DNA of 64,000 bases from Phormidium ambiguum IAM M-71 (GCF_001904725.1 NZ_MRCE01000013.1:62001-126000), one strand, 5' to 3'. Positions 24,208 to 33,945 are shown, numbered from the stretch's first letter. Program-made: numbers and translations. The notes: generated by a model not told the origin, from the letters alone.

Positions 24208-25770
24208 TTACTTGCTTTGACTTACTTCTTTTTTCAATTCCATGACAAATTGAACTATTTGCAAATTCTTATCCTTCCAATTTAGACGCTGTTCTCGAAT
24301 TATTTTAAGATGAGGTTCTATATTAGTTTGACTGATTAATTTACCAAAATTTGCTGGAACTTTTTCTGCTTGATAACTATAAATCCGGTTCATGATTAGG
24401 TTAGCAACTTCATCTTGATAATGTACGCTATCCACAAAATGCTTCATATTATCTCCGATCGGTTCGGTTGTAAAATTGCTATAACTAGAAAAGTCCCAAA
24501 CTGGATTTATTTTCACAATTTGGCGTTTCCAATTTTCAAATTCCGACCAAATACCTTCCCGGTTAATTAGTTCTAATTGTGCAGCGTGTACGGGCGCAAT
24601 TAACACTGTCAGCTTAATATTACGCTGTTTGCAAGTATCAACAATTGCTTTAAAAGCAGCCATCTCTTCTTCTGACAGATGATAGTCTTTATAGAGGGTT
24701 TTTTCTGTTAAATACATTTTCATTACCCTCTTAAAGTTGTTGTATCGATCGCTACCTTTAATAAGAGTAGATTCTACTGTCACAGGGTTAGCTTGAGGTT
24801 TGGTTACAGGAGTTTTCGGCGTAATTTTTGGCTTTGCTACATTGGCACGAATCTTGATAATTTCTGTCTTATTAACAGATTTTTTAATATTTTTTTCTAT
24901 CTTAGATTCGGTTTTTTTAATCTGTTTTTTCGGAGTTTTTTTAATTTCTTTTTCCTTAATTTTCTTAATTTCTTCTTTTCGTGATTTTTTTACCTTTTTT
25001 CTACTTTTTGATTTGAGACGAGAGGAGGATTTGCGATCGATCCTTGCTGCTAAAACTTTAGATTTTTTCTGCCCATCTAATTTAGGTTGCTCAGATAAAC
25101 CAGGAAAAGTAACTTTTCTTAAGCTTGCAGTAAAAGTATCCAAAGAAAAATTGATTTTGAGCAATTCAGGAATAGTAACACTGTACTTATTTGTTCTGAC
25201 TACCGTTACTTCTTGGGGCTTTTCTTGTTGACTTTCTGGCGTTGGTTTTACCGCTTTTTTCTGTCCCCCAAAAGAGAAAAAATCCAAACTAAGTACTACT
25301 TCTTTTAGATCGGGATGATTAGCTAAAGTATCATCAAAATAACTTTTAATGTCCCGCATTTTCGCCCCAGGTAAAGCCAAATTATACACAGGTTCTACCT
25401 TCAAAGCTGGGTGTTCTGTAGATAATTTTAAAGCTGTAGAAGTCCCTAAAAACACGGTTTTAGGTTGAATTTTCGTAATACTAAGTGTAGCTAAATTTAT
25501 TTTGAATCGTTCTGCTCTATACTTATTTCTCTGCTCTAAAGTTGTTGGTTTTGGTTGATTTTTATTTTCTACCTTTGGTTGTTCTGGTGTAGTTGCTGGC
25601 GGTGGAGAATCTCCAGCAAAATCAAGTTGGTTTTCCTCTGGTGCAGTGAGGTTTTTAATTACGCCATAAGGATCGACAACTAAATTAAAAATAGCAATAG
25701 AAGCTAAGTTCAAACCTACCAAAGGTAGAAACAAAAAGTTAAACAAGCGATAATTTCTGCTGTTAATCAT
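24208..25770 (-). CDS. SGNH-like partner protein of the MBOAT acyltransferase, with Lys-rich insert
   Basis: The 520-residue protein has an N-terminal membrane anchor (LFNFLFLPLVGLNLASIAIF) followed by DPYG, typical of AlgX/AlgJ-like and DUF1574-like proteins next to MBOAT enzymes. An SGNH-like core shows TVFLGTSTALKLS and later HFVDSVHYQDEVANLI, the DxxH-type block. Residues about 240-340 are an extremely Lys-rich, Ser/Thr-rich disordered segment not expected in the fold. Its start lies 2 nt after the MBOAT stop, so the pair is coupled. It likely passes acetyl groups from the membrane enzyme to an extracellular glycan. Confidence 0.75.
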   Translation of the reverse strand: MINSRNYRLFNFLFLPLVGLNLASIAIFNLVVDPYGVIKNLTAPEENQLDFAGDSPPPATTPEQPKVENKNQPKPTTLEQRNKYRAERFKINLATLSITKIQPKTVFLGTSTALKLSTEHPALKVEPVYNLALPGAKMRDIKSYFDDTLANHPDLKEVVLSLDFFSFGGQKKAVKPTPESQQEKPQEVTVVRTNKYSVTIPELLKINFSLDTFTASLRKVTFPGLSEQPKLDGQKKSKVLAARIDRKSSSRLKSKSRKKVKKSRKEEIKKIKEKEIKKTPKKQIKKTESKIEKNIKKSVNKTEIIKIRANVAKPKITPKTPVTKPQANPVTVESTLIKGSDRYNNFKRVMKMYLTEKTLYKDYHLSEEEMAAFKAIVDTCKQRNIKLTVLIAPVHAAQLELINREGIWSEFENWKRQIVKINPVWDFSSYSNFTTEPIGDNMKHFVDSVHYQDEVANLIMNRIYSYQAEKVPANFGKLISQTNIEPHLKIIREQRLNWKDKNLQIVQFVMELKKEVSQSK

Positions 25771-25772
25771 TG

Positions 25773-27230
25773 TTAAAACTGGAAGTAAAGGAACTCAGAA
25801 ACTCGATTTAAAGATAATAAACACAAAGCAGCAAGAGTAGTCAAAGATATTACCCATAATAAATTGGGTTTAAACCATTGCAGCATTTGATTAGTATTGG
25901 GTAAAACTGTCACACCGACTAATAATGCTGCTAAAACAATTAAACTTTCTCCTCCTCCTTTTAGGTAAGGAAAACTTTGGCTAAATTTCACACCGATTGG
26001 TGCTAACCAACCCAAGAAACTTTCATAGTTGCTGGCAATAACAATACCTTTTGCGCCAATCATTGCTTGTAAAATTTGCCAAGCGTCGCTAGCATTTCGC
26101 GCCCGAAAAAATACCCAACTAACAACTACCGCTAAAAATGTAATAGTCCACCCTACTGATTTTGGTAAGGGTTTACCATGTAATCTCCACCAATGATTAA
26201 CTGATAAGTAAATACCATGTAATGCACCCCAAATTACAAAAGTCCAACCTGCACCATGCCACAATCCACCTAATAACATGGTCAATATTAAGTTAGCATA
26301 ACGGCGTGTTTCTCCTTGACGACTACCACCTAAAGGAATGTACAAATAGTCTCTTAAAAAATTAGAAAGAGTGATGTGCCAGCGTCGCCAAAAATCACTA
26401 ATAGAAAAAGCCTTATAAGGTGAATTAAAGTTAATTGGTAGTTTAATATTCAGCATTAAACCCAATGCTACTGCCATATCAGAGTAACCAGAAAAATCAA
26501 AATATAATTGTAAAGTATAACTCAAAGCTCCTACCCAAGCTTCAATAAAACTGACTTGGGAAGCGTTGTTGAATACAGGTGTAACCCAGGCAGCTATATT
26601 ATCACCAATCAAAACTTTTTTAGCGAGTCCTAAAATAAATAGGGCTAAACCTATTGCCATATTTCGATGAGAAAAGACATAAGTTTTTAATTTATAAAAC
26701 TGCGGAATTACTTCTTTATTATCTGATATTGGCCCTGCTATTACATGAGGAAAAAATGTAACAAAAAGACTATAATTAGCAAAATTAGTTTGTTTGGCTT
26801 TACCGCGATAAGTATCTACTAAATAAGCAATTTGAATGAAAGTATAAAATGAAATTCCTAAAGGAAGAATGATTCCGGGAATCTGCCAGTTAGCTTGAAA
26901 TAGCTGTCCTAAAGAACTAATAAAAAAATTAGCGTATTTATAACAAGCAAGTAATCCCAAATTTAAGCCTATTCCCAACCATAAAAATAGCTTAGCTTTT
27001 TCCGTGTTTGGTTGGCTTTCTTCGATCGTCTTACCTATTAAATAATTAAAACTAACGGAAATTAATAATAAAGGCAAATAAGCAATATTGGCGTAAGCAT
27101 AGAATACCAAAGAAGCAATAAGTAACCAAGTTCGAGCAACTGTAATTAACTTAAACTTGGATAAAGTAAAAAAGATTATTAGCGTAATTGGCAAAAAGCC
27201 GAAAATAAAACTATAGGAGTTAAACAGCAC
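25773..27230 (-). CDS. MBOAT family O-acyltransferase (AlgI-like)
   Basis: The 485-residue polytopic membrane protein carries MBOAT hallmarks: FDFSGYSDMAVALGLML (near 245), SISDFWRRWHITLSNFLRDYLYIPLGG (276-302), and the proposed catalytic histidines His325 in GGLWHGAGW and His338 in GALHGIYLS. AlgI-type enzymes move acetyl groups across the inner membrane to acetylate alginate, cellulose or peptidoglycan. The SGNH-like partner directly follows. Given the nearby glycan genes, an exopolysaccharide or the cell wall is the probable acceptor. Confidence 0.9.
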   Translation of the reverse strand: MLFNSYSFIFGFLPITLIIFFTLSKFKLITVARTWLLIASLVFYAYANIAYLPLLLISVSFNYLIGKTIEESQPNTEKAKLFLWLGIGLNLGLLACYKYANFFISSLGQLFQANWQIPGIILPLGISFYTFIQIAYLVDTYRGKAKQTNFANYSLFVTFFPHVIAGPISDNKEVIPQFYKLKTYVFSHRNMAIGLALFILGLAKKVLIGDNIAAWVTPVFNNASQVSFIEAWVGALSYTLQLYFDFSGYSDMAVALGLMLNIKLPINFNSPYKAFSISDFWRRWHITLSNFLRDYLYIPLGGSRQGETRRYANLILTMLLGGLWHGAGWTFVIWGALHGIYLSVNHWWRLHGKPLPKSVGWTITFLAVVVSWVFFRARNASDAWQILQAMIGAKGIVIASNYESFLGWLAPIGVKFSQSFPYLKGGGESLIVLAALLVGVTVLPNTNQMLQWFKPNLLWVISLTTLAALCLLSLNRVSEFLYFQF

Positions 27231-27338
27231 AGTTCGTTATTTCAGAAAGAGAACAAATGGCGATCGCAGTTCATTATATAATATTTGTCAACTTTTTTTA
27301 CTATTCTTACAGCAATCTCTAATTTCAGCCAAAATCAA

Positions 27339-28088
27339 TTAATATACATAATTCTTGATAATTTCTTTCCATACCGCATAGCCTTCTCCATTTAAATGAA
27401 GGCCATCATTAGTGTATTGATAAGCAAGTTCATTGTCGATCGTAAAAAATGAATAGAGATCGATATACTGATAGTTAAATTCTTCTGCTAAAATTTTTAA
27501 TTCCTCATTTAGCTGAAAAACCAACTTATTATCTACAGGTTTGCTAAAGCGACTGTTACCTGGCAAAACGCTTTGAATATAGACTTCCGTTTTTGGACTT
27601 GATTGCTTAATGTTAGCTAAGACTAGTCTATATTTTCTAACTATTTCTTCTAATTTTTGGTTGCTTAGTACATCGTTTATTCCAATCATCAGAAAAATTT
27701 TCTTTGGAGGAGTAGTTGTGATTTGATCTAATCTTTGCAGCATTCCGTAGAGACTATCTCCACCAATGCCTCGATTTTTAATATTGGGATTTTCTAATAA
27801 TTCACTCCATTGGCAACGCTCGATTAAACTATCTCCTAAAAATACAATATCATTAGTACTTTGAGGAATTATTTCAAATAAGCTTCTCCTATCCAAATAA
27901 TAAGAAGAAAATCTGGCTGGTCGCGGATTATTATTAAAATATCTACCTAATAACTGTTCGCTCATTAAATAAGTTGTTAACCCTTTTTTAGGGATTAAAA
28001 CTATTGCATAAGTAATAAATACAATATTTAAGGTTATGGAAAATACCATTCCCCAGTTTTTCTTCAGTGATTTGGGTTTGAGAAGCAT
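27339..28088 (-). CDS. Membrane-anchored SGNH/GDSL hydrolase
   Basis: The 249-residue protein has an N-terminal signal anchor (WGMVFSITLNIVFITYAIVLI). Four SGNH blocks follow: DIVFLGDSLIERCQW (block I, Ser), NRGIGGDSL (Gly), IFLMIGINDV (Asn) and NDGLHLNGEGY (Asp/His). It lies 108 nt upstream of the MBOAT gene on the same strand, so it may be a (de)acetylase of the same glycan. Acetyl esterase activity is a family-based guess. Confidence 0.82.
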   Translation of the reverse strand: MLLKPKSLKKNWGMVFSITLNIVFITYAIVLIPKKGLTTYLMSEQLLGRYFNNNPRPARFSSYYLDRRSLFEIIPQSTNDIVFLGDSLIERCQWSELLENPNIKNRGIGGDSLYGMLQRLDQITTTPPKKIFLMIGINDVLSNQKLEEIVRKYRLVLANIKQSSPKTEVYIQSVLPGNSRFSKPVDNKLVFQLNEELKILAEEFNYQYIDLYSFFTIDNELAYQYTNDGLHLNGEGYAVWKEIIKNYVY

Positions 28089-28175
28089 TTTAATTAATGA
28101 AAATCAAAAATAAAAATAACAATATACTAGGGTAGAGTTACTGTCAAGTATCTTAACTCTATGAAAGTTATAAAT

Positions 28176-28646
28176 TTAACTCAGTCTAGCGGTACATTCT
28201 AAAATCAATTTTTGGTTAATTAAAGCATGAGGCTGAATCTCTAGTGCTTGATGAAAAGCTTTAATTGCTTCACGATATTCGCCTATGGCGGCGTGACATA
28301 AACCTAAGCCATGTAGTGCGCCAAAATGAATTGGATTGAGCTTAATTACCATTTTGCAATCAGCAATTGCTTTTTTGTATTCGCCAATTGAGTAGTATAA
28401 AACTGCGCGGCGATTCCAAGCTTCGGCAAAGTCTGGTAAGTCGGAAATTAATTGTGTGAGTGTTATTTCTGCTTCTTTAATTTCTCCAGCTTCTAGCAAT
28501 AATTGAGCTTGACGTATTATGCCAAATCCGATCGTACCTTTTTGCTCAAACCAAATTTTCCAAAGTTCTGCTGTCGCGCGATCGCGTATTTCTTCGTCTG
28601 GATTTTTCAAATCCTTTAATAATTCATTAATGCGATAGTCATTCAT
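28176..28646 (-). CDS. Tetratricopeptide repeat protein
   Basis: From MNDYRINELLKDLKNPDEEIRDRATAEL the protein is 156 residues. After a HEAT-like N-terminal helix pair come two to three TPR units (AEAWNRRAVLYYSIGEYKKAI, HFGALHGLGLCHAAIGEYREAI). It is a protein-binding adaptor with no enzymatic part. A GTG start 12 nt upstream is also possible. It follows the glutaminase gene with a short gap, so it is probably in the same transcript. Confidence 0.78.
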   Translation of the reverse strand: MNDYRINELLKDLKNPDEEIRDRATAELWKIWFEQKGTIGFGIIRQAQLLLEAGEIKEAEITLTQLISDLPDFAEAWNRRAVLYYSIGEYKKAIADCKMVIKLNPIHFGALHGLGLCHAAIGEYREAIKAFHQALEIQPHALINQKLILECTARLS

Positions 28647-28667
28647 AATTTTAACCACAAATAAGGA

Positions 28668-29591
28668 TTAAACAAATAAGCTAAGATTCAAAGAATTAGT
28701 GAATTTTTCCAAGAAAAATATCCCGGCTTTGGAATTACCTACATGATCGAGAGTTGGACTGTAACAAGCGATCGCACCTGCTGAAGGTACAACAGATAAT
28801 AACGCACCACTCACCCCCGATTTGGTTGGTAAACCTACTTTTACAGCAAAGTTAGCTGATGCTTCATATAATCCACAAGTCATCATTAAAGCATTAACAA
28901 TCCGACGATTTTTATGAGAAATTTCAGCTTTTTTTTCTACTAACAACATTCCCAAATTTGCTAAATCGCTGATATTTCCGGCCAAACAACAAATATGATT
29001 GTAAGTATCGATCGCAATTTCTGGCTCGTTTAAAAATCCAGACTCAAACATGATTTTAGCGATCGATCGATTCCGTTCACCACCAGCCGCAACGACAGAA
29101 TCAAGCATAGCTTTATCTAATACTAAATTAGTCCCAGCACATTGATTTAACCATGAACATAAATTTTCACAACGAGTTAAACCATCTGCACCAGGTAATA
29201 AAGAAGCTAATGCGATCGCGCCACTATTAATCATCGGATTTCGCGGCCAACCTTGGTCAGCTTCCAATTGCTCGATCGAATAAAACGGTTTATCAGAAGG
29301 TTGCATTCCTATATTAGAAAATACTGCTTCTTTGCCAATTTTTTCTAATAAAAATAACAACACAAACGGCTTTACTACACTCATTAAAACAAACGGTATT
29401 TCAGTTTCTCCGAAACTAAAACTGTTGCCGTTAGTGCAATTAATTTGTACAGCAAACCATTCAGGATTAACTTTGGCCAATAGGGGAATATAATCAGGTA
29501 ATCTACCCCCTTGTGTGTAACTTTTCGCTTGTGTAGCTAAAGACTCTAATTGTTCTTGAGTTAACTCGGATAATTTTGCTGAATTCATCAT
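28668..29591 (-). CDS. glsA: Glutaminase (serine beta-lactamase-like fold)
   Basis: The 307-residue protein aligns along its length with bacterial glutaminases that convert glutamine to glutamate and ammonia. It has GRLPDYIPLLAKVNPEWFAVQI, the SxxK catalytic pair (Ser71, Lys74 in MSVVKPFVL), QGWPRNPMINSGAIA and KSGVSGALLSVVP. The usual S-I-S-K motif reads S-V-V-K. Its ATG overlaps the stop of the threonine aldolase gene by 4 nt, a coupled pair that releases amino nitrogen. Confidence 0.9.
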   Translation of the reverse strand: MMNSAKLSELTQEQLESLATQAKSYTQGGRLPDYIPLLAKVNPEWFAVQINCTNGNSFSFGETEIPFVLMSVVKPFVLLFLLEKIGKEAVFSNIGMQPSDKPFYSIEQLEADQGWPRNPMINSGAIALASLLPGADGLTRCENLCSWLNQCAGTNLVLDKAMLDSVVAAGGERNRSIAKIMFESGFLNEPEIAIDTYNHICCLAGNISDLANLGMLLVEKKAEISHKNRRIVNALMMTCGLYEASANFAVKVGLPTKSGVSGALLSVVPSAGAIACYSPTLDHVGNSKAGIFFLEKFTNSLNLSLFV

Positions 29592-30637
29592 TGATTGACC
29601 AACATTACAGAATGGGATTCAGCCACTTTAATAAAAGTATTAACATCCTCCTCTTTTGTATCAAAAGCCGTAACTAATCTTAAGGTATTTGAATCTTCTC
29701 CTTCCCAACGATAAAACTGGAATCCTGCCGCAAAAAGACCTTGAATCACACTTTCTGGCAATTGAATGAAAATTTCGTTTACTTGTACCGGATGACACAG
29801 TTTTGCTCCTGGTAAAGCACTTAATCCCTCAACTAGCTTAGCTGCCATTTTATTAGCATGACTCGCATTTTTCAACCATAAATTATCTTTAATATAAGCT
29901 TCTAATTGTACTGACAAAAAGCGCATCTTTGAGAACAAATGTCCTCCACGCTTGCGCCGAAAAGCGAATGTTTCTGCTAATTTATGGTTGAAAAATATCA
30001 CCGCTTCTGCCGCCATTGCTCCATTTTTTGTCGCACCAAAAGACAAGATATCCACACCAGAACGCCAAGTAACATCTGCTGGCGTACAACCTAAAGAAAC
30101 TACTGCATTAGCAAATCTAGCTCCATCAAGATGTAAGCAGAGATTATGAGTGTGAGTCACTTCAGCAATTTGGCGAATTTCATCTACAGTATAAACTGTT
30201 CCTGCTTCTGTTGCTTGAGTAATACTAACAGCAGCAGGTTGAATATGATGGACGATTCCTGCACCTGCATTTTTTAATTTTATCGCTAAATCATTAGCAC
30301 TAAATTTGCCATGTTCCCCAGGAATTGTAACTAATTTAGCACCACTTGTATAGAATTCTGGCGCACCACATTCATCAAGATTAATATGAGATTCATTGTG
30401 GCAATAAATAGCACCATAAGGAGGGGTAATTACTGATAAAGCCAAAGAGTTAGCAGCAGAACCTGTGGCTACTGGAAAAACGATTACATCAGTTTCAAAT
30501 AATTCAGAAAAAAGACTTTGTAATCTTTGCGTGTATTCATCGTTACCATAAGGCATAGCTGTATATTGATTAGCAGCAATTAATGCTGCCATAATTTCCG
30601 GTGCTACGCCTGTGACATTATCGCTACAAAAATTCAT
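29588..30637 (-). CDS. ltaE: Low-specificity threonine aldolase (PLP enzyme)
   Basis: The 349-residue protein starts MNFCSDNVTGVAPEI, the fold-type I beta-eliminating lyase family. It has GNDEYTQRLQSLFSELF, an aspartate in LHLDGARFANA, and the PLP lysine in SFGATKNGAMAAEAV. Threonine aldolases split L-threonine or allo-threonine into glycine and acetaldehyde. Overlap of 4 nt with glsA indicates a common mRNA. A beta-eliminating lyase on a related amino acid is the alternative. Confidence 0.88.
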   Translation of the reverse strand: MNFCSDNVTGVAPEIMAALIAANQYTAMPYGNDEYTQRLQSLFSELFETDVIVFPVATGSAANSLALSVITPPYGAIYCHNESHINLDECGAPEFYTSGAKLVTIPGEHGKFSANDLAIKLKNAGAGIVHHIQPAAVSITQATEAGTVYTVDEIRQIAEVTHTHNLCLHLDGARFANAVVSLGCTPADVTWRSGVDILSFGATKNGAMAAEAVIFFNHKLAETFAFRRKRGGHLFSKMRFLSVQLEAYIKDNLWLKNASHANKMAAKLVEGLSALPGAKLCHPVQVNEIFIQLPESVIQGLFAAGFQFYRWEGEDSNTLRLVTAFDTKEEDVNTFIKVAESHSVMLVNQ

Positions 30638-30868
30638 TAACTTTATAGTTTAGTTGTAACTGTTCTATTAATAATGATAAATAAAAAAACTCAAATTCTC
30701 CATAGTAAAAAGTGACAACTTATTTTACAAAGCGATCGCTTCTCTGTCTTGGAAAAATCCCCCGTAGTTTAAACAACCTCTAGATAGTTCAAAATTTGAA
30801 AACTATTAATAGGGTAAGCAAAATCAACCATACAATTTTTTACTCAGATTTTGCACCAGTTCCAAAAT

Positions 30869-30894
30869 CCGCCTGCGAATTGATTCGCAGGCGG
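30869..30894 (-). terminator. Hairpin downstream of the sugar ABC operon
   Basis: CCGCCTGCGAAT and ATTCGCAGGCGG form a perfect 12-bp stem with a 2-nt loop, 30 nt past the stop of the ABC ATPase gene. A TTTT tract follows on the minus strand but is short. Related GC-rich palindromes are dispersed in the window, so it may be a repeat used as a terminator. Confidence 0.5.
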
Positions 30895-30923
30895 GTTAAA
30901 ACCGCAGCGGCAAGATCTCAGTT

Positions 30924-32024
30924 TTACACCAATTGATTGACAACTGGCTGTTTAACAATTGCATCACCCGTCTGCACATCAAACCAATGAATTGATTCAC
31001 TAGGCAATGCCAAAGTTATCTCTTCTCCACTCCATTTCTGATGAATTGGCACTAAAGCCCTGACTATGATTTCTTCTTTCTCTGAACCTTCAACTCGCAC
31101 GCTAATTAAATAGTGCATTCCTAAATTTTCTACTAAAAATATACGACCTTTAATAGTATTTTTATCTTCGGGTTCTGCTAAATGTACATTTTCTGGGCGA
31201 ATTCCTAAAACAATGCTAGATGGATTTGTTTGCATATTGGGAATTGGGATTCTAAAATTACCCAAAATTGCAGAATTTCCCTGACAAAGAAGCGTTAATA
31301 AATTCATTTGAGGGCTACCAACAAAACCCGCTACAAATATATTAGCTGGGTTGTTGTAAATGCGTTCTGGTGCATCAAGTTGTTGCACATCTCCCTTATT
31401 CAAAACAGCGACTTTTGAAGAAAGAGTCATTGCTTCTGTTTGATCGTGAGTTACATACACAACGGGAACTTGTTGTGCGGCAAATAATTGTTTAATTTCT
31501 GCTCTAACTCTTTCTCTTAAAAGTGCATCTAAATTACTCAAAGGTTCATCTAATAAAAATACATCTGGACGACGAACTAAAGCGCGGGCAAGGGCAACTC
31601 TTTGTCTTTGTCCGCCTGACATTTGACCGGGTTTTCGGTTCATTAAATCTTCTAAACCTAAGACGCTTGCTGCTTCTGCTACTCGTTGTTTGATTTCTTC
31701 AGAAGGCGTTTTTTTCAGTTTTAAACCGGAAGCAATATTATCATAAACTGTTAAGTGAGGATAAAGGGCGTAACTTTGAAAAACCATTGCAATATTACGA
31801 TCGCCCGGACGCACGCTAGTTACATTTCTATTTCCAATTAAAACTTGACCGCGAGTAGGTTCTTCCAATCCAGCAATTAACCGCAAAATTGTCGATTTTC
31901 CACACCCAGAAGGGCCTAATAAAGTGAGAAATTCCCCATCTTCTACGGTCAAACTGACATCTTTTACCGGAATAACTTTAGGGTTATAAGTCTTATTTAA
32001 ATTTTTTAGTTCTAGTTTAGCCAT
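30924..32024 (-). CDS. Sugar ABC importer ATPase, UgpC/MalK type
   Basis: From MAKLELKNLNKTYNP the protein is 366 residues. Walker A is GPSGCGKST, the signature is MSGGQRQRVALARALV, Walker B is VFLLDEPLSNLD and the H-loop is YVTHDQTEAMTL. A C-terminal regulatory TOBE/MalK-type domain (from about 240) includes VLGIRPENVHL. A nine-codon longer frame exists, but it would include the GGAGGAAG ribosome site. It is the last gene of the importer operon; the same ATPase type often serves several sugar permeases. Confidence 0.9.
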   Translation of the reverse strand: MAKLELKNLNKTYNPKVIPVKDVSLTVEDGEFLTLLGPSGCGKSTILRLIAGLEEPTRGQVLIGNRNVTSVRPGDRNIAMVFQSYALYPHLTVYDNIASGLKLKKTPSEEIKQRVAEAASVLGLEDLMNRKPGQMSGGQRQRVALARALVRRPDVFLLDEPLSNLDALLRERVRAEIKQLFAAQQVPVVYVTHDQTEAMTLSSKVAVLNKGDVQQLDAPERIYNNPANIFVAGFVGSPQMNLLTLLCQGNSAILGNFRIPIPNMQTNPSSIVLGIRPENVHLAEPEDKNTIKGRIFLVENLGMHYLISVRVEGSEKEEIIVRALVPIHQKWSGEEITLALPSESIHWFDVQTGDAIVKQPVVNQLV

Positions 32025-32163
32025 TGTTTTATTTCTTCCTCCAATTTTCAATTCAAAAATTTATATTTTAGGGGCGGGTTTTGTCTGGATATTATTTATT
32101 TGACCAATAGGTTATCTGCTAAACCCGCCCCTACAATCGGACAATAGATGTTGATATTTGATA

Positions 32164-33033
32164 TCATCCTTTGACAGCACCAGCAGTTAAACCTTGAACA
32201 ATCTTGCGTTGGAAGAACAAAACCAACAATACTAAGGGTAATGTTCCCAAAACTGTTGCTGCTGCGATCGGCCCATAAGGTATTTCAAAAACTGAAGCCC
32301 CACCTAATTGGGCGGCAGCAACTGGAATAGTTTTCATGTTTTCCTGAGTCATGAAAGTTAGCGCAAAAATAAACTCATTCCAAGCCGCAATAAAGGTTAA
32401 AATTCCCGTAGTTACTAAAGCTGGAACCGTCATTGGTAGCAAAATTTTTAGTAACATTTGCCAGGTATTATAACCATCAACTTTAGCAGCATCTTCCAAA
32501 TCTTTTGGTAGCTGCTCAAAAAAGCTACGTAATACCAAAATTGTCAGAGGTAAATTAATTGCAGTATAGGGAATAATTAAAGACAAATAGTTGTTTGCTA
32601 ATCCTAGTTTTTGGATAATTTCTAGCAATCCCAAAAACAACAAAATTCCGGGAAATAAGGTAACTATTAAAATTCCGGCCAAAATAGTTCTTTTACCCCA
32701 AATTCTTAACCTCGTTAAACAATATGCCGCAGGTGCGCCAATAGCTAACGCCACAAAAGTAGAAGTAATTGATACGAAAGCACTATTAAACATATAGCGC
32801 CAAAATGGACGACGGATGAATAATTCCTTGTAATGATCGAGGGTAAAGCGAGTGGGAAAATAAACTGTCGGAACAGCGGAAATGTCTTCATTAACTTTAA
32901 AAGAAGTCAACAATTGCCATAATACAGGTGCTAAACAGAAAACTAGAACTAATAAAATGGCGATCGGCATTAAGATCTTTTTCCAGCTAATTTTTCTTTC
33001 CCTAGTTGGTCTTTCTTGAGTAATTACAGTCAT
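32164..33033 (-). CDS. Sugar ABC importer permease, MalG/UgpE type
   Basis: The 289-residue protein has six membrane segments and the EAA loop ...EDAAKVDGYNTWQMLLKILLPMTVPAL, which contacts the ATPase. A MalG-type C-terminus closes with VQGLTAGAVKG. Its start is 3 nt after the stop of the other permease, a coupled pair. It forms half of the transmembrane channel of a CUT1-class importer. Confidence 0.9.
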   Translation of the reverse strand: MTVITQERPTRERKISWKKILMPIAILLVLVFCLAPVLWQLLTSFKVNEDISAVPTVYFPTRFTLDHYKELFIRRPFWRYMFNSAFVSITSTFVALAIGAPAAYCLTRLRIWGKRTILAGILIVTLFPGILLFLGLLEIIQKLGLANNYLSLIIPYTAINLPLTILVLRSFFEQLPKDLEDAAKVDGYNTWQMLLKILLPMTVPALVTTGILTFIAAWNEFIFALTFMTQENMKTIPVAAAQLGGASVFEIPYGPIAAATVLGTLPLVLLVLFFQRKIVQGLTAGAVKG

Positions 33034-33036
33034 GAT

Positions 33037-33945
33037 TTAACCTACTCCTGACAATCTTTTGCGAATTTTACTGAGTAATAAACTGGCGATCGCAACTGCT
33101 AAAATCAGCAATAAAAATGTCACCACAACCAAAGCTGAACCATAACCAAAATCTAAATAACGCATCACCGTTGCGTAGATATAAAGTGACACAACTTCTG
33201 TCGCCCCACCGGGGCCACCGCCAGTCATAACAGCGATTAAATCGAACACACCAAAAGATTGAGCAAATCGAAATAATAGGGCAATTAAAATTTGCGGCAT
33301 CAACAAAGGTAAAGTGATTTTGTAAAAGCTTTGCCAAGGAGTTGCACCATCAATAGAATGTGCTTCATAAAGGTCTGGAGAAATAGATTGCAACCCAGCT
33401 AAAAGTAAAATACTAATAAAAGGAGTAGTTTTCCAAACATCAGCAATAATTACCGAAACTAATGCTAAAGTAGGTTCTCCTAACCAGTTAATTCCGGTTT
33501 TAATCAAACCCAAACGTAACAAAATATCATTAACAATGCCAAACTGATCGTTAAAAATCCACGCCCATGCTAAACCAATCAAAGCTGTAGGCAAAGCCCA
33601 AGGAATAATTGCCGCCGTTCTAACTAAAGAACGTCCGCGAAATGCTTCATTTAAAACTAAGGCAATTCCCAAACCTAATAATAATTCCAGTAGGACAGCC
33701 GAAATAGTAAAAACTGAAGTAGTCCAGAAACTTTGCCAAAAACGACCATCTCCAGCCATGCGGATATAGTTATCGAAACCAGAGAAAACAGGTTGTAATT
33801 CTGTACCCAAATTTTGGGTAAACAAACTCAACCAGAAAGCGCGAATAATTGGGTATCCATAGACAAACAACAACACTAATAAAGCGGGGAAAATTAATAT
33901 CCAGCCCGTGCGTTGTTCTCGTCGTTTAATCGTATCGATCGCCAT
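33037..33945 (-). CDS. Sugar ABC importer permease, MalF/UgpA type
   Basis: The 302-residue protein has six membrane segments and the EAA loop LYEAHSIDGATPWQSFYKITLPLLMP. The IIPWALPTALIGLAWAWIFN region is typical of MalF-type permeases. It follows the binding-protein gene by 47 nt. It forms the partner half of the channel. Confidence 0.9.
   Translation of the reverse strand: MAIDTIKRREQRTGWILIFPALLVLLFVYGYPIIRAFWLSLFTQNLGTELQPVFSGFDNYIRMAGDGRFWQSFWTTSVFTISAVLLELLLGLGIALVLNEAFRGRSLVRTAAIIPWALPTALIGLAWAWIFNDQFGIVNDILLRLGLIKTGINWLGEPTLALVSVIIADVWKTTPFISILLLAGLQSISPDLYEAHSIDGATPWQSFYKITLPLLMPQILIALLFRFAQSFGVFDLIAVMTGGGPGGATEVVSLYIYATVMRYLDFGYGSALVVVTFLLLILAVAIASLLLSKIRKRLSGVG

Noticed and set aside
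24793-25231. Plus-strand frame of up to 143 codons opposite the Lys-rich insert
   Set aside because: Antisense of AAA/AAG-rich codons gives Phe/Leu-rich peptide that looks membrane-like by composition only.
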